A stretch of 64,000 bases of DNA from Morganella psychrotolerans (GCF_001676055.1 NZ_LZEX01000046.1:1-64000); one strand, 5' to 3'. Shown: positions 48,330 to 60,758, counted from the first letter of the stretch. Numbers and translations: made by a program. The notes: generated from the sequence alone by a model not told the origin.

Positions 48330-50138
48330 GTGACAACTACAAATTTGCATCACTATCATTTAGTGACGCGGCTGCACCAGCAGAAACAACAACGGGGCGA
48401 CAAAATTGCACTGCGTCAGTGGTGTGAGCAGGGACCGAATACAGATTATACCTGGCAGCAGGTTGGCGCGTTCAGTGAAAATCTGGCACAAGCGCTGCTG
48501 GCAGAAGGTGTGACTATACAGGAAAATATTGCCATATTTTCACACAACAGCGCTCTGTGGACGTTAGTTGATCTGGCAGTGCTACAGTGCCGCGCCATTG
48601 TTGTGCCGCTGTATGCCACCAGCAGTGATGACCAGGCTGCTTATATTATTAATGATGCGCAGACGCGTATTCTGTTCGTTGACGGACAAAAACAGGCGGA
48701 AATCGCGCTGTCACTCCTGGAACAGTGCCCGACATTGGCAAAAATCATTATTATGGACCCGGAAACGGCCGCCATACCGTCACATCCGGCTGTCTGTACC
48801 CTGCGCCAGTTTATGGACAGAGATGTCAGTGCATCCGCAGAGGAACTGAGTCAGCGGATTGCCGATTGTTCACTCGACGACCTTTTCACCCTTATTTATA
48901 CCTCCGGCACCACCGGCGAGCCGAAAGGCGTGATGCTGGATTACCGCAATGTTGCAGCTCAGCTCTATCTCCATGATGAGCGCCTGACACTGAATGAAAA
49001 TGATACCTCGCTCAGTTTTCTGCCGCTGACCCATGTATTCGAGCGGGCCTGGAGCTTTTATGTGATGCACACCGGGGCGCTCAATGTTTACCTCAGCGAC
49101 ACCAACTTAGTCCGTGAAGCCCTGATTTCAGTGAAGCCAACCGTGATGTGTGCCGTTCCCCGTTTCTATGAAAAAGTCTTCAGCGGCATCTGTAAAAAAG
49201 TGGCACAGGCACCCTGGTATAAGCGGGCACTGTTCCACTGGGCGGTGCGTACCGGTAAGAAAACACTGGATGCACAACAGCGCGGTGAGCCATTGTCATG
49301 GCTGGCAGCGCGCTGTGATAATGTTGCCCGTCAGCTGGTACTGAGCAAATTACGCGATGTTCTGGGCGGCAATGTCCGTTTTTTACCGGCGGCAGGCGCA
49401 CGGCTGGATGATGAAATTATCCGTTTTTTCCTGGCCATCGGTATTAATATTAAATACGGCTACGGCATGACTGAAACCTGCGCCACCGTCTCCTGCTGGG
49501 AAAATACCGGCTACCGTCTCGGCTCGATTGGTGTGCCGCTGCCGGATGTGGACGTGCGCATCGGTGAGAAAAATGAGATTCAGGTTCGCGGACCGGTCGT
49601 GATGCGCGGTTATTACAATAAACCGGAAGAGACGCGTCAGGCCTTTACGGAAGATGGCTGGCTGCGTACCGGAGATGCCGGTGAACTGGATGAGCAGGGC
49701 AATCTGTTTATCACTGAGCGCCTCAAAGATCTGATGAAAACCTCCAACGGCAAATACATTGCACCGCAGATGCTGGAAGGCACATTAGGTCAGGATCGTT
49801 TTATCGAGCACATTGCGATTGTGGCGGATGCGCGCAAGTTTGTGTCGGCGCTGATTGTCCCGTGTTTTGATACCCTGGAAGAGCACGCCCGTGCGCTGAA
49901 CCTGAAGTATCTTGATCGCATGGAGTTACTGAAAAACAGCCAGATTGTGGCACTGTTTGAGAGCCGCCTGAAAGAGCTGCAAAAAAATATTGCCGCATTC
50001 CATCAGGTAAAACGCTTTACACTGTTGCCGCAGAACTTCTCTATGGAGCTTGGCGAACTCACGCCGACCCTGAAATTACGCCGCAAAGTGATTGCGCAGC
50101 GTTATCATCAGGAAATTGAATCCATGTATACCGAGTAA
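48330..50138 (+). CDS. Long-chain fatty-acid-CoA ligase (FAA1-type AMP-binding protein)
   Basis: A 602-residue adenylate-forming enzyme of the long-chain acyl-CoA synthetase type (FAA1/FadD15). The P-loop is TLIYTSGTTGEPKGVML, followed by LPLTHVFERAWSFY, GYGMTETCATVS, the adenylate motif GWLRTGDAGELDEQGNLFITERLKDLMKTSNGKYIAP split by a short hinge, and the terminal LTPTLKLRRKVI. It activates fatty acids with ATP and CoA, and is a different lineage from E. coli FadD. It starts at GTG 48330 behind AAAGGAAACGC and is monocistronic. Confidence 0.92.
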   Translation: MTTTNLHHYHLVTRLHQQKQQRGDKIALRQWCEQGPNTDYTWQQVGAFSENLAQALLAEGVTIQENIAIFSHNSALWTLVDLAVLQCRAIVVPLYATSSDDQAAYIINDAQTRILFVDGQKQAEIALSLLEQCPTLAKIIIMDPETAAIPSHPAVCTLRQFMDRDVSASAEELSQRIADCSLDDLFTLIYTSGTTGEPKGVMLDYRNVAAQLYLHDERLTLNENDTSLSFLPLTHVFERAWSFYVMHTGALNVYLSDTNLVREALISVKPTVMCAVPRFYEKVFSGICKKVAQAPWYKRALFHWAVRTGKKTLDAQQRGEPLSWLAARCDNVARQLVLSKLRDVLGGNVRFLPAAGARLDDEIIRFFLAIGINIKYGYGMTETCATVSCWENTGYRLGSIGVPLPDVDVRIGEKNEIQVRGPVVMRGYYNKPEETRQAFTEDGWLRTGDAGELDEQGNLFITERLKDLMKTSNGKYIAPQMLEGTLGQDRFIEHIAIVADARKFVSALIVPCFDTLEEHARALNLKYLDRMELLKNSQIVALFESRLKELQKNIAAFHQVKRFTLLPQNFSMELGELTPTLKLRRKVIAQRYHQEIESMYTE

Positions 50139-50147
50139 TTCTCTCAG

Positions 50148-50182
50148 ACGGCACCGCATGTTTCGTGTGCGGTGCCGTTTTT
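50148..50182 (+). terminator. Terminator of the acyl-CoA ligase gene
   Basis: ACGGCACCGCA / TGCGGTGCCGT stem followed by five T. Confidence 0.85.
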
Positions 50183-50414
50183 ATATCCCGTTGCTTTTTC
50201 CTCTCCTCTCAGTGAACTCTGCTTTGCAGTTCTGTCCTCTCCGGCATGATCGTCTGCGGATCACAACATTTACCTTGTTCCTCTTTCCGGGCTGTATTGG
50301 CGGCGGAAAAAACGCATTTGCCAGCACTGTCAGTTTGTCGTTATGTTAATCCTCAGATAACTAAAAAACACACACTTGCAGCTATAACCCGCAATCACGG
50401 GCAGGAGAGCATTT

Positions 50415-52136
50415 ATGGAGAGGTTGACAGGCGCTGAGATGATCGTGCGCTCACTCATTGATGAAGGAGTGACGCATGTTTTCGGCTATCCGGGCGGCGC
50501 GGTACTGGATATTTATGACGCACTGCACACGGTGGGCGGCATCGGACATATTCTTGTCCGCCACGAGCAGGCGGCAGTTCACATGGCTGACGGTTATGCC
50601 CGCGCAACGGGTAAAACCGGCGTGGTGCTGGTGACATCCGGTCCAGGTGCGACCAATGCGATTACCGGTATTGCTACTGCGTATATGGATTCTGTGCCGC
50701 TGGTGGTGCTGTCCGGGCAGGTTGCGAGTGCGCTTATCGGCAACGATGCTTTTCAGGAAGTCGATATGGTGGGGATCTCCCGGCCGGTGGTGAAACACAG
50801 CTATCTTATCCACGATGTGGCCGATATTCCCGCCACCATCAAAAAAGCCTTTTATCTGGCACAAACCGGACGACCGGGACCGGTGGTGATTGATTTCCCC
50901 AAAGATATCGTCCAGCAAAAACATGAATACAGCTATCCTGCCCGGGTCAGCCTGCGTTCTTATAACCCGACAGGCGCGGGGCATAAAGGGCAGATAAAAC
51001 GCGCCCTTATCACACTGATGCAGGCGAAACGCCCGGTCATGTATGTCGGCGGCGGGGTTGTCAGTGCAGAGTGCAGCCCGGAAATTTTCACCCTGGCAGA
51101 AAAACTGCGGCTGCCGGTCGCGCTCTCCCTGATGGGGCTGGGCGCATTTCCCGGTACTCACCCGCAATGTGTCGGCATGTTAGGTATGCACGGGACATAT
51201 GAAGCAAATAATACCATGCATCACAGTGATGTGATTTTTGCGGTCGGCGTGCGCTTTGATGACCGGACAACCAATAATCTGGAAAAATATTGCCCGCAGG
51301 CAACCATTATTCATATTGATGTCGATCCGGCATCCATTTCCAAAACGGTGGCCGCCGATATCCCGATTGTCGGGGATGCAAAGCTGTGTCTGGCGCAGAT
51401 GCTGTTACAACTGGAATCGCTTGAGGATGGTCAGGATCCGGATGCACTGTGTGACTGGTGGCGGCGTATTGATCACTGGAAAGAAAAACAGTGCCTGGCG
51501 ATAGATGAAAAAGGTGACAAAATTAAGCCGCAGACCGTGATCCGCACCTTGTGGGAACTGACGGAAGGCAAAGCGTATGTGACCTCAGATGTCGGGCAGC
51601 ACCAGATGTTTGCCGCGCTCTATTACCCGTTTGATGAACCCCGGCACTGGATAAATTCCGGCGGGCTGGGCACGATGGGGTTCGGTTTACCGGCGGCACT
51701 GGGTGTCCGGTTGGCAAAACCGGACGATATGGTTGTCTGCGTGACGGGTGACGGCAGCATTCAGATGAATATCCAGGAGCTCTCCACTGCGCTGCAATTT
51801 AATCTGCCGGTGCTGGTGCTCAATCTGAACAACCGTTTCCTCGGCATGGTCAAACAGTGGCAGGACATGGTGTATGACGGACGTCATTCACACTCGTATA
51901 TGGACTCACTACCGGATTTTGTGAAACTGGCGCAAGCCTACGGACACAAAGGTATCGCAATCAGCGACAAAGCCACATTGCGCGAACAGCTCACAGAGGC
52001 ATTACGTATTGTCCGTGAAGAAAAACGGCTGGTCTTCGTTGATGTGCAGGTGGATGAAAAAGAACATGTTTATCCGATGCAAATCCGCAACGGCGGCATG
52101 GATGAAATGTGGTTAAGCAAAACGGAGAGGACCTGA
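50415..52136 (+). CDS. ilvI: Acetolactate synthase III large subunit
   Basis: A 573-residue thiamine-diphosphate enzyme (E. coli IlvI is 574). It has the catalytic Glu in [20 protein letters not shown], the TPP-binding [29 protein letters not shown] split region and an FAD-binding middle domain. It condenses pyruvate to acetolactate or with 2-oxobutyrate for valine, leucine and isoleucine. CAGGAGAG precedes the ATG. In E. coli the operon is activated by Lrp; the 230-base leader may hold such sites but none is distinct. Confidence 0.97.
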   Translation: MERLTGAEMIVRSLIDEGVTHVFGYPGGAVLDIYDALHTVGGIGHILVRHEQAAVHMADGYARATGKTGVVLVTSGPGATNAITGIATAYMDSVPLVVLSGQVASALIGNDAFQEVDMVGISRPVVKHSYLIHDVADIPATIKKAFYLAQTGRPGPVVIDFPKDIVQQKHEYSYPARVSLRSYNPTGAGHKGQIKRALITLMQAKRPVMYVGGGVVSAECSPEIFTLAEKLRLPVALSLMGLGAFPGTHPQCVGMLGMHGTYEANNTMHHSDVIFAVGVRFDDRTTNNLEKYCPQATIIHIDVDPASISKTVAADIPIVGDAKLCLAQMLLQLESLEDGQDPDALCDWWRRIDHWKEKQCLAIDEKGDKIKPQTVIRTLWELTEGKAYVTSDVGQHQMFAALYYPFDEPRHWINSGGLGTMGFGLPAALGVRLAKPDDMVVCVTGDGSIQMNIQELSTALQFNLPVLVLNLNNRFLGMVKQWQDMVYDGRHSHSYMDSLPDFVKLAQAYGHKGIAISDKATLREQLTEALRIVREEKRLVFVDVQVDEKEHVYPMQIRNGGMDEMWLSKTERT

Positions 52137-52138
52137 TT

Positions 52139-52630
52139 ATGCGGCGGATTCTGTCAATCTTATTAGAAAACGAAACGGGAGCCTTATCTCGTGTGGCAGG
52201 GCTTTTTTCCCAGCGCGGTTATAATATCGAAAGTATCACCGCCGCCCCGACGGACGACCCGTCACTGTTTCGTCTGACTATCCAGACCAAAGGGGATGCC
52301 CGTGTACTGGAGCAGATAGAAAAGCAGCTCAACAAGCTGGTGGATGTGTTCCGTGTGACGGAACTGAGTGCGGCAACACATATTGAGCGCGAAGTGATGC
52401 TGGTGAAATTACAGGCAAGCGGTTATGCGCGCGATGAAATCAAACGAAGCACGGATATTTTCCGCGGGCAGATTGTGGATGTCACCGCTACACTCTATAC
52501 CGTGCAACTGACCGGGACGAGTGAAAAGCTGGACGCCTTCCTGGATGCAGTGCGCGGCTTTGCTGAAATTGTTGAAATCGCCCGTTCCGGCATCGTCGGA
52601 ATGTCGCGGGGTGATAAAATAATGCGATGA
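52139..52630 (+). CDS. ilvH: Acetolactate synthase III small (regulatory) subunit
   Basis: A 163-residue ACT-domain regulator of IlvI giving valine feedback inhibition ([40 protein letters not shown]). ATG 52139 is chosen because it matches the known N-terminus and lies two bases after the ilvI stop; the frame is open further into ilvI. Translational coupling is likely. Confidence 0.97.
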   Translation: MRRILSILLENETGALSRVAGLFSQRGYNIESITAAPTDDPSLFRLTIQTKGDARVLEQIEKQLNKLVDVFRVTELSAATHIEREVMLVKLQASGYARDEIKRSTDIFRGQIVDVTATLYTVQLTGTSEKLDAFLDAVRGFAEIVEIARSGIVGMSRGDKIMR

Positions 52631-52713
52631 AATATTCGTGGTGAAAGGGTAAACTACGGGTTCTTCTTGTTGGCCCTCTTTTCAGGGCCGTTCCTGATTT
52701 GTAAGGGGTTAAC

Positions 52714-53718
52714 GTGAAACTGGATGAAATCGCCCGACTTGCCGGTGTGTCGCGCACGACGGCCAGTTATGTCATCAACGGAAAAGCAAAACAATATCGT
52801 GTGAGTGACAAAACTGTCGAAAAAGTGATGGCGGTGGTTCGTGAGCATAATTACCATCCGAATGCGGTTGCCGCCGGTCTGCGTGCCGGTCGTACGCGCT
52901 CTATCGGGCTGGTTATTCCTGATTTGGAAAATACCAGTTATACCCGTATCGCTAATTATCTCGAACGCCAGGCACGGAGCCGCGGTTATCAGCTGCTGAT
53001 AGCCTGTTCGGAAGATCAGCCGGATAACGAAATCCGTTGTGTGGAACATCTGTTACAGCGTCAGGTGGATGCGATAATTGTTTCCACGGCACTGCCGCCG
53101 GAGCATCCGTTCTATCAGCGCTGGGCAAACCGTTCACTGCCGATTGTCGCGCTTGACCGTGCGCTGGAAAACGAACATTTTATCAGTGTGGTCGGGGATG
53201 ACTTTGAAGATGCCAAAATGCTGGCATCTGAATTACGCCAGTTCCCGGCAGAATCTGTGGTGTATCTGGGTGCGCTGCCTGAGCTCTCTGTCAGCTTTCT
53301 GCGTGAGCAGGGTTTCCGTGAGGCCTGGGAAGGTGATGCACGGAATGTGAATTTCCTGTACGCAGGCAGCTATGAGCGGGAAGCCTCAGCGAAAGCATTC
53401 AACGCCTGGCTGGAAGACAATCCGATGCCGGATGCGCTGTTTACCACCTCTTTTGCGTTATTGCAGGGTGTGATGGATGCAACGCTTGCGCGCAGCGGTC
53501 GTCTGCCGAATCAGCTGGTTATCGCGACCTTCGGTGATCATGAACTGCTGGATTTCCTGGAGTGTCCGGTTCTGTCTGTGGCTCAGCGCCACCGCGATAT
53601 TGCTGAACGCGTTCTGGAACTGGTGCTGGCGAGTCTTGATGAAAAACAAAAACCCGCTGCCGGAATTACCCGGATCCGTCGTGACCTTTGCCGCCGCGGA
53701 AGCTTAAGCCGCCGGTAA
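52714..53718 (+). CDS. cra: Catabolite repressor/activator Cra (FruR)
   Basis: A 334-residue LacI-family regulator of central carbon flow, the same length as E. coli Cra, starting at GTG 52714 behind AAGGGG. The N-terminal helix-turn-helix is [20 protein letters not shown], the hinge includes the distinctive [16 protein letters not shown], and the sugar-binding domain senses fructose-1-phosphate or fructose-1,6-bisphosphate. A terminator with a perfect stem follows. Confidence 0.97.
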   Translation: MKLDEIARLAGVSRTTASYVINGKAKQYRVSDKTVEKVMAVVREHNYHPNAVAAGLRAGRTRSIGLVIPDLENTSYTRIANYLERQARSRGYQLLIACSEDQPDNEIRCVEHLLQRQVDAIIVSTALPPEHPFYQRWANRSLPIVALDRALENEHFISVVGDDFEDAKMLASELRQFPAESVVYLGALPELSVSFLREQGFREAWEGDARNVNFLYAGSYEREASAKAFNAWLEDNPMPDALFTTSFALLQGVMDATLARSGRLPNQLVIATFGDHELLDFLECPVLSVAQRHRDIAERVLELVLASLDEKQKPAAGITRIRRDLCRRGSLSRR

Positions 53719-53750
53719 TTTTTTTGCCCGCTAATTTATGGTTTAACCTG

Positions 53751-53781
53751 ATACCTATACGAAAACGTATAGGTATTTTTA
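53751..53781 (+). terminator. Terminator of cra
   Basis: A perfect 11-bp stem ATACCTATACG / CGTATAGGTAT with loop AAAA and five T. Confidence 0.9.
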
Positions 53782-54062
53782 TTTAATCCTCAGAAAAATA
53801 GCCGAAAAGCACTTTTTGAGAGGAATCCTAAGATTTTTTTTTCATTTTTGCTGATTGACAGAAATTGACAAATTTTATTACCGGCTATTCCTCATCAGTA
53901 AATACACTTATTTAAGGTAAGGTAATTTACTGGGTGACCAATTTCCCGCATTAAAACAATGCATATATAATTGATTTGATGAACATTTAATTTTCAATAA
54001 TTGAATAATTACATAGTGTAACAAATAACAGCAAGGTAACTTTCCGGAGTACAAGTCCGGAG

Positions 54063-54071
54063 TGGTATAAT
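54063..54071 (+). promoter_or_regulatory. Possible extended -10 promoter in the cra-mraZ gap
   Basis: TGGTATAAT is an extended -10 element. Just upstream, TCCGGAGT is directly repeated with a five-base spacer (54043-54063), which may be an activator site. It could add to transcription of the mra cluster. Confidence 0.35.
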
Positions 54072-54298
54072 ACAACGGTGAATTTTTATCCTGAAAGTGA
54101 GTAGTGGCTCGCAAAAATGCATCTTTCTTTCATCATATTCGGTATAATTTACCCCTGTTAGCTGAGTGTGTATTATGTGATTTTTTTTCTGATTTGAATC
54201 AGTGTGTTACCTGAATTCTGTTCCCTGAAGCTAAAAATACCATATTTTCTCACCCCCCTGTTCCCCGACGATAGATCCGAAACCTTGTCAGCTCTGGC

Positions 54299-54328
54299 TT
54301 GACAAGCTTTTCGTACCATTCGTAAACT
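54299..54328 (+). promoter_or_regulatory. Main mra (division and cell wall) promoter
   Basis: A consensus -35 TTGACA at 54299-54304 and a -10 TAAACT at 54323-54328, 18 bases apart, directly upstream of the MraZ operator. It corresponds to the E. coli Pmra promoter. Confidence 0.75.
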
Positions 54329-54335
54329 CTGTCAG

Positions 54336-54360
54336 TGGGGAATTGTGGGTGAATGTGGTA
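54336..54360 (+). promoter_or_regulatory. MraZ operator (three TGGGN repeats)
   Basis: TGGGG, TGGGT and TGGTA occur with exact five-base spacers, the arrangement bound by the MraZ ring. It lies between the promoter and the mraZ start, so MraZ represses its own cluster. Confidence 0.8.
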
Positions 54361-54389
54361 ATTACGGGAAAAACAGGGCGGAGAAACGA

Positions 54390-54848
54390 ATGTTTCGTGG
54401 TGCAACACTGGTGAGTCTTGATGGTAAAGGGCGGATTACTGTACCGACACGGTACCGGTCGCTGCTTGCCGAAAAGTCAGAGGGAAAGATGATATGCACC
54501 ATCGATCTCCACCAGCCGTGTTTGTTGCTTTATACCTTACCGGAGTGGGAACTGATCGAACTGAAACTGGCACAGCTATCCTCGATGATCCCTGCGGAGC
54601 GCCGGGTTCAGCGGTTGCTGCTCGGGCACGCCTCGGAATGCCAGATGGACAGCGCAGGACGTCTTTTGTTAGCCGGTACGTTACGTACCCATGCGCGGCT
54701 AACCAAAGAGGTTATGTTAGTCGGACAGTTCAATAAGTTTGAATTGTGGGATGAACAAACCTGGTATCAGCAGGTGCAGGATGACATTTCCGCCGAACAG
54801 ACGGCATCTGAACCTTTATCAGCCCGGTTACAGGATTTATCACTTTAA
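54390..54848 (+). CDS. mraZ: Transcriptional regulator MraZ
   Basis: A 152-residue, two-lobe AbrB-like protein ([22 protein letters not shown] and [20 protein letters not shown], each with the DNA-binding DxxGR loop). It forms a ring that binds TGGGN repeats and represses the division and wall cluster. ATG 54390 is preferred because GCGGAGAAACGA precedes it and the length equals that of E. coli MraZ. Confidence 0.96.
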   Translation: MFRGATLVSLDGKGRITVPTRYRSLLAEKSEGKMICTIDLHQPCLLLYTLPEWELIELKLAQLSSMIPAERRVQRLLLGHASECQMDSAGRLLLAGTLRTHARLTKEVMLVGQFNKFELWDEQTWYQQVQDDISAEQTASEPLSARLQDLSL

Positions 54849-55799
54849 ATGACAGAGAGTCAGTTTCAGCATACCAGTGTCTTACTGGATGAGGCCGTCA
54901 ACGGATTAAATATCCGCAAAGACGGAATTTATATCGACGGTACATTTGGCCGTGGCGGGCATTCCCGTCTGATTTTATCGCAGCTTGGCGAACAGGGTCG
55001 TCTGATAGCAATAGACCGTGATCCGCAGGCGATTGCCGCCGCAGCACTGATTGATGACCCGCGTTTTTCCATCGTTCACGGTCCGTTTTCCGGTATTGCC
55101 GGGTATGTGAATGACCTGGGGCTGAATGGTCAGATTGACGGCGTGCTGCTGGACTTAGGCGTGTCTTCCCCGCAACTGGATGACCCGGAGCGCGGATTTT
55201 CGTTTATGCGTGACGGGCCGCTGGACATGCGGATGGATCCGACCCGCGGTATTTCTGCGGCGCAATGGCTGACAGAAGCGAAAGAAGAGGATATTGCGTG
55301 GGTACTGAAAAACTTCGGAGAAGAGCGTTTTTCCAAACGTATTGCCCGCGCCATTGTTGAGCGTAATCAGACCGAAGAGCCGCTGACAAGAACAAAACAC
55401 CTTGCGTCACTGATCGCCGCGGTTTCTCCGGTGACAGAAAAACATAAGCATCCGGCGACACGCAGCTTCCAGGCTATCCGTATTTATGTGAACAGCGAAC
55501 TGGATGAAATTCGCCAGGCACTTACGGGCGCATTAAGTATTCTGGCACCCGGCGGGCGTTTATCGGTAATCAGCTTCCATTCACTGGAAGACCGGATTGT
55601 TAAGCAGTTTATGCGTAACGAGAGCCGGGGTCCGCAGGTTCCGCGCGGGTTACCGCTGACTGAAGCACAATTAAAAGCGCACGGCGCACCATCGCTGAAA
55701 CTGGCCGGAAAAATGAAACCGTCTGAGCAGGAAATTAGTGTTAACCCGCGCGCGCGCAGTTCTGTTCTGCGTTTTGCTGAGAAAGTAGATAACGAATGA
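54849..55799 (+). CDS. rsmH: 16S rRNA (cytosine-1402-N4)-methyltransferase
   Basis: A 316-residue SAM-dependent methyltransferase (MraW). Motif [15 protein letters not shown] binds [22 protein letters not shown] and [15 protein letters not shown] are family blocks. It modifies C1402 in the ribosomal P site. The ATG directly follows the mraZ stop codon, and the 3' end overlaps ftsL by four bases. Confidence 0.97.
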   Translation: MTESQFQHTSVLLDEAVNGLNIRKDGIYIDGTFGRGGHSRLILSQLGEQGRLIAIDRDPQAIAAAALIDDPRFSIVHGPFSGIAGYVNDLGLNGQIDGVLLDLGVSSPQLDDPERGFSFMRDGPLDMRMDPTRGISAAQWLTEAKEEDIAWVLKNFGEERFSKRIARAIVERNQTEEPLTRTKHLASLIAAVSPVTEKHKHPATRSFQAIRIYVNSELDEIRQALTGALSILAPGGRLSVISFHSLEDRIVKQFMRNESRGPQVPRGLPLTEAQLKAHGAPSLKLAGKMKPSEQEISVNPRARSSVLRFAEKVDNE

Positions 55800-56113
55800 C
55801 AACGGAACGGCACAATTTAGCCCGCGTTATCTGCCGTGACATGTTGCGCCACGGGTTTATCCCCGCGATTTTATTCGTCGCCGTGATAATCAGTGCCATT
55901 TTTGTTGTGATCACGGCACATAAAACGCGTCTGCTGACCGCGGAGCGGGAACACCTTGTGCTGGAACGTAATTCATTGGATATCGAGTGGCGTAATCTGA
56001 TTCTGGAAGAGAACGCGTTAGGGGATCACAGTCGTGTGGAGCGAATGTCTGTTGAGCGTCTCAGCATGCAGCATGTGGATCCTGCAAATGAACAAATTGT
56101 CGTAACAAAATGA
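55796..56113 (+). CDS. ftsL: Cell division protein FtsL
   Basis: A 105-residue bitopic protein: a short cytoplasmic part, one membrane helix (about residues 20-41, [20 protein letters not shown]) and a periplasmic coiled coil ([21 protein letters not shown]). With FtsB and FtsQ it activates FtsWI at midcell. It starts in an ATGA overlap with rsmH. Confidence 0.94.
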   Translation: MTTERHNLARVICRDMLRHGFIPAILFVAVIISAIFVVITAHKTRLLTAEREHLVLERNSLDIEWRNLILEENALGDHSRVERMSVERLSMQHVDPANEQIVVTK

Positions 56114-56120
56114 CGAAGGC

Positions 56121-57914
56121 ATGAAGAGCAAAAAAACAGCAGGCAAAACACAGGGTGGCGCCCGCATCAAGCGCCCGGAAGAAAAAGCCAGTTTTATAAG
56201 CTGGCGTTTTGCGTTGTTATGCGGCGGAATCGGTATCGCGTTAGCCGCACTGCTGATACGGGTGGCGTATTTACAGATTATCAACCCGGACATGCTGGTA
56301 AAAGAAGGGGATATGCGCTCCCTGCGGGTTCAGGAAATTCCGACGGCACGCGGCATGGTAAGCGACCGCATGGGGCGACCGCTGGCTGTCAGTGTGCCGG
56401 TAAATGCGGTCTGGGCCGATCCGAAAGAGTTAGCGGACAAAGGCGGGGTAGGGGATGACACCCGTTGGCGGGCGCTGTCTGAAGCGCTCAATATTCCGCT
56501 GGATCAGGTTAAGCGCAAAGTCACGGCGAATCCGAAAGGCCGCTTTGTGTATCTTGCCCGTCAGGTGAATCCGACCATCGGCGATTATGTGAAAAAACTG
56601 AATCTGCCGGGCATTTACCTTCAGGCGGAATCAAAACGTTACTATCCGGCAGGCTCGGTGACGGCTCATATCATTGGTGTCACAAATATCGATGACCAGG
56701 GTATTGAAGGGGTCGAGAAAAGTTTCGACCGCTGGCTGACCGGGGTACCGGGACAGCGTACTGTCCGTAAAGATCGCAGCGGACGGGTGATTGAAGATAC
56801 GATTTCACAGGAAAGCCAGGCAGGTCATAACCTGACGCTCAGTATTGATGAGCGTTTACAGGCGCTGGTGTATCGCGAAATCAGCAGTGCGGTGGCGCTC
56901 AATAAAGCCGAATCCGGTACTGCGATTCTGGTGGATGTGAATACCGGGGAAATTCTGGCGATGGCAAACAGCCCGTCATATAACCCGAACAATCTCCAGG
57001 GTACGCCGAAGGATTCGATGCGCAACCGCGCTATTACCGATATTTTTGAACCGGGCTCGACGGTAAAACCGATGGTAGTCATGAGTGCTCTGCACAATAA
57101 CATCATCAAACCTAACAGCGTGGTGAATACCTATCCGTACCGGATCAGTGGTCATGAAATCAAGGATGTCGGGCGTTATGCCGAACTGACTATCACCGGT
57201 ATTTTACAGAAATCGAGTAACGTAGGGGTTTCACGACTTGCGTTAGCGATGCCCGCTCAGGAACTCGTGGACGTCTATTCGCGTTTCGGGCTGGGAAAAC
57301 CGACCAATCTGGGGCTGGTCGGGGAAAGCAGTGGCATATATCCAAGTAAAAAAACACGGTGGTCAGAACTTGAAAGGGCCACCTTTTCTTTTGGCTACGG
57401 GCTGATGGTAACACCGTTACAGTTAGCGCGGGCTTACGCAACAATAGGCAGTTTCGGGATTTACCGCCCGCTCTCCATCACAAAAGTCGATCCGCCGGTG
57501 CCGGGCACCCGCGTCTTCCCTGAGCCGGTGATGAAAACCGTGGTTCAGATGATGGAAAGTGTGGCATTACCCGGCGGCGGCGGAACGCGCGCGGCTATCA
57601 AAGGGTATCGTGTGGCGATTAAAACCGGTACGGCGAAAAAAGTGGGCGACGACGGGAAATATGTTAACCGTTATATCGCGTATACCGCCGGTGTCGCACC
57701 GGCGAGTCGTCCGCGCTTTGCGCTGGTTGTGATTATCAATGACCCGCAGGGCGGCAAGTATTACGGGGGTGCGATCTCCGCACCGGTATTCGGTGCCATC
57801 ATGGGCGGTGTTCTGCGCACAATGAATGTGGAACCCGACGCGTTGCCGCCGGAAGAACAAACTAACGACGTGGTTACTACAAAACCAAAAGAGGGTACAA
57901 GTGGCAGATCGTAA
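56121..57914 (+). CDS. ftsI: Peptidoglycan D,D-transpeptidase FtsI (PBP3)
   Basis: A 597-residue class B penicillin-binding protein: one N-terminal membrane anchor (about 29-50), the pedestal domain, and the transpeptidase domain with the active-site serine in EPGSTVKPM (about residue 313), KSSNVG and IKTGTAKK. It crosslinks septal peptidoglycan together with FtsW. The PBP3 region around the SxN and KTG motifs looks normal, without insertions. It overlaps murE by 14 bases. Confidence 0.97.
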   Translation: MKSKKTAGKTQGGARIKRPEEKASFISWRFALLCGGIGIALAALLIRVAYLQIINPDMLVKEGDMRSLRVQEIPTARGMVSDRMGRPLAVSVPVNAVWADPKELADKGGVGDDTRWRALSEALNIPLDQVKRKVTANPKGRFVYLARQVNPTIGDYVKKLNLPGIYLQAESKRYYPAGSVTAHIIGVTNIDDQGIEGVEKSFDRWLTGVPGQRTVRKDRSGRVIEDTISQESQAGHNLTLSIDERLQALVYREISSAVALNKAESGTAILVDVNTGEILAMANSPSYNPNNLQGTPKDSMRNRAITDIFEPGSTVKPMVVMSALHNNIIKPNSVVNTYPYRISGHEIKDVGRYAELTITGILQKSSNVGVSRLALAMPAQELVDVYSRFGLGKPTNLGLVGESSGIYPSKKTRWSELERATFSFGYGLMVTPLQLARAYATIGSFGIYRPLSITKVDPPVPGTRVFPEPVMKTVVQMMESVALPGGGGTRAAIKGYRVAIKTGTAKKVGDDGKYVNRYIAYTAGVAPASRPRFALVVIINDPQGGKYYGGAISAPVFGAIMGGVLRTMNVEPDALPPEEQTNDVVTTKPKEGTSGRS

Positions 57915-59388
57915 TTTGCGCGATTTACTCGCGCCGCTCGGTGTTGATGCACCGGCGAAGGCGTTACGTGATATGACATTAGACAGTCGCAAAGCGGCTG
58001 CCGGTGATCTGTTCCTGGCGGTAAAAGGTCATCAGTCGGACGGACGTCACTATATTCCTCAGGCGATAGCACAGGGTGTGGCGGCGGTTGTGGCAGAAGC
58101 TGAAGGTACGGCAGAAGATGGCAGTGTACAAATCCTGCACGGCGTACCGGTTGTGTATCTGAGCCACCTCAATGAAAAATTATCCCGCCTGGCCGGTGAG
58201 TTTTATCACCACCCGGCGCAGCGCCTGAAACTGATAGGTGTTACCGGTACTAACGGTAAAACCACCACCACGCAACTGCTTGCACAGTGGACACAGGCAA
58301 TGGGTGAAACCAGTGCGGTGATGGGAACAGTCGGTAACGGGCTGCTCGGGCATGTTATCCCGACAGAAAATACCACAGGTTCTGCGGTTGATATTCAGCT
58401 TGAGCTGGACAAACTGGCGGCAAAAGGCGCTACCGTTGCGGCAATGGAAGTCTCCTCCCACGGTCTGGTGCAGAGCCGTGTTGCCGCGTTGGCGTTCCGG
58501 GCGGCTGTTTTCACGAATTTAAGCCGCGATCACCTTGATTATCACGGTGATATGGCCAATTACGAAGCCGCCAAATGGCTGCTCTTCTCAACCCATCACA
58601 GCGAACAAAAAATTATTAATGCGGATGATGAGACAGGGCAAAAATGGCTGGCAAATCTGCCTGAGGCAGTTGCAGTCACTATGGAAGACCGTCTGCCGGC
58701 AAACTGGCAGGGGCGTTTCCTGAAAGCGACTGCGGTGGATTATCACGACAGCGGTGCACATATCACCTTTACCTCAAGCTGGGGTGACGGCGAACTGGAC
58801 AGCCCGTTAATGGGCGCATTTAACGTCAGTAACCTGTTAGTCGCGGCAGCAACATTGCTGGCACTGGGTTATGAACTGAACAGCCTGCTGAGCAGCGCAA
58901 CGTCCTTAGCCCCGGTTTGCGGACGCATGGAAGTGTTCAGCGCTGAAAACCGCCCGACGGTTGTGGTTGATTACGCTCACACCCCGGATGCCCTGGAAAA
59001 AGCGCTGAGTGCGGCGCGCCTGCATACCAAAGGTAAACTCTGGTGTGTCTTTGGCTGCGGCGGTGATCGCGATAAAGGCAAACGCCCGCTGATGGGGGCA
59101 ATTGCTGAGCAGGAGTCTGATGTGGTGGTTATCACAGATGACAATCCGCGCAGTGAAGAGCCGCAGGCAATTATCAATGACATCATGTCCGGCCTGGTTG
59201 ATACCTCGCGCGCACTGCCTATCCCGGGGCGTGCTGAAGCTGTCACCTTTGCGGTGATGCAGGCAAAAGCTGACGACGTGGTGCTGGTGGCAGGGAAAGG
59301 TCATGAAGATTATCAACTGGTCGGCAGCCGCCGTCTGGATTACTCAGATCGTCTGACGGTCGCCCGGTTGCTGGGAGTGCTCGCATGA
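57901..59388 (+). CDS. murE: UDP-MurNAc-L-Ala-D-Glu:meso-diaminopimelate ligase
   Basis: A 495-residue Mur ligase with the ATP loop [18 protein letters not shown], the DAP-specific motif DNPRSEEP and [17 protein letters not shown]. It adds meso-diaminopimelate to the cytoplasmic precursor. GTG 57901 is chosen because [13 protein letters not shown] matches the E. coli N-terminus; a longer frame from 57826 lies within ftsI. Confidence 0.97.
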   Translation: MADRNLRDLLAPLGVDAPAKALRDMTLDSRKAAAGDLFLAVKGHQSDGRHYIPQAIAQGVAAVVAEAEGTAEDGSVQILHGVPVVYLSHLNEKLSRLAGEFYHHPAQRLKLIGVTGTNGKTTTTQLLAQWTQAMGETSAVMGTVGNGLLGHVIPTENTTGSAVDIQLELDKLAAKGATVAAMEVSSHGLVQSRVAALAFRAAVFTNLSRDHLDYHGDMANYEAAKWLLFSTHHSEQKIINADDETGQKWLANLPEAVAVTMEDRLPANWQGRFLKATAVDYHDSGAHITFTSSWGDGELDSPLMGAFNVSNLLVAAATLLALGYELNSLLSSATSLAPVCGRMEVFSAENRPTVVVDYAHTPDALEKALSAARLHTKGKLWCVFGCGGDRDKGKRPLMGAIAEQESDVVVITDDNPRSEEPQAIINDIMSGLVDTSRALPIPGRAEAVTFAVMQAKADDVVLVAGKGHEDYQLVGSRRLDYSDRLTVARLLGVLA

Positions 59389-60758
59389 TACCCGTCTCTC
59401 TTGCTGATATCGCACAACTGACCGGCGGGGAGCTTATCCTCAGCGGTCATGCGGCATCAGAACAGGTTGAAAGCGTCACAACAGACAGTCGTACTATCGG
59501 CAGCAAGGCCCTGTTTATCGCCCTGGCAGGCGAGCATTTTGATGCACACGATTTTATTCAGGATGTGGCAACGAAAGGCGTCACAGCCGTTGTGGTTAAC
59601 CGCCGCACGGATGTTAACTGCCCGCAGATTATTGTGGATGATACCCGTATTGCGCTGGGCGCAATTGCAAAAGGTAACCGTCTGCGCAGTCAGGCAAAAG
59701 TGGTTGCGCTGACCGGTTCATCGGGTAAAACGTCCGTCAAAGAAATGACAGCGGCTATTTTACAGCACACAGGGAAAACCCTGTTTACTGCCGGCAATTT
59801 CAATAATGATATTGGTGTACCTCTGACGTTATTGCGTCTGACGGAAAAACATCAGTTTGCGGTTATTGAGCTGGGCGCCAATCATATTGGTGAGATTGCG
59901 TATACAGTTGCTATGACCTGCCCGCAGACGGCGCTGGTTAATAATCTGTTTGCCGCGCACATTGGTGAGTTCGGCTCTGCAGACGCGATAGCACAGGCAA
60001 AAGGCGAAATTTTTGCCGGTCTGACTGATGAGGGCACTGCAATCATCAATCTGGAGAGCAACGACCTTGCTCACTGGCAGTCACATCTGACATCCCGCCA
60101 GATCCGCTGGTGTTTTTCTGTTGATCCGCACCCGCAGGCGGATTTTTACGCCACAGAGGTGGTGATTAACCCGCTGACGACTGATTTTACACTTCACACA
60201 CCGGCAGGCAGTACAGCTGTCACATTGGCGTTACCCGGCCGCCATAATATTGCTAATGCCCTCGCTGCTGCTGCGCTGACATTGTCAGCAGGCGCGACAC
60301 TGACTGATATCCGTAACGGATTGGCACAGGTCAGTGCTGTACCGGGGCGTTTATATCCGATAGCACTGGCACCGGGCAAACTGTTGGTGGATGACACTTA
60401 CAATGCTAATGACGGTTCACTGATTGCTGCTATCCGCGTGCTGGCGCAGTTACCGGGCTACCGTATCCTGGTCACCGGCGATATTGCAGAGTTAGGTGAA
60501 TACGCACAGGCGAATCACCGCAAAGTCGGGCAGGCAGCCCGCGATGCGGGACTGGACGCCGTCTTTAGTGTCGGTAAGTTCAGTCACTTCATCAGCGACG
60601 AATGTCAGGGACATCATTTTGCTGATAAATCAACGTTAATCGCTGAGCTGACCCCGTTGTTAGCTCAGCATCCGTCCATTTCAATTTTAGTTAAAGGTTC
60701 ACGCAGCTCCGCAATGGAAGAAGTTGTGCACGCCTTGCAGGAGACTATCCCATGCTGA
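59385..60758 (+). CDS. murF: UDP-MurNAc-tripeptide:D-Ala-D-Ala ligase
   Basis: A 457-residue Mur ligase (ATP loop [41 protein letters not shown]). It adds D-Ala-D-Ala to complete the pentapeptide. Four-base overlap with murE and seven-base overlap with mraY. Confidence 0.97.
   Translation: MIPVSLADIAQLTGGELILSGHAASEQVESVTTDSRTIGSKALFIALAGEHFDAHDFIQDVATKGVTAVVVNRRTDVNCPQIIVDDTRIALGAIAKGNRLRSQAKVVALTGSSGKTSVKEMTAAILQHTGKTLFTAGNFNNDIGVPLTLLRLTEKHQFAVIELGANHIGEIAYTVAMTCPQTALVNNLFAAHIGEFGSADAIAQAKGEIFAGLTDEGTAIINLESNDLAHWQSHLTSRQIRWCFSVDPHPQADFYATEVVINPLTTDFTLHTPAGSTAVTLALPGRHNIANALAAAALTLSAGATLTDIRNGLAQVSAVPGRLYPIALAPGKLLVDDTYNANDGSLIAAIRVLAQLPGYRILVTGDIAELGEYAQANHRKVGQAARDAGLDAVFSVGKFSHFISDECQGHHFADKSTLIAELTPLLAQHPSISILVKGSRSSAMEEVVHALQETIPC

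Noticed and set aside
50451-51167. A 238-codon frame antisense to ilvI
   Set aside because: It mirrors the codon pattern of the conserved ilvI gene and has no ribosome site or recognisable domain.
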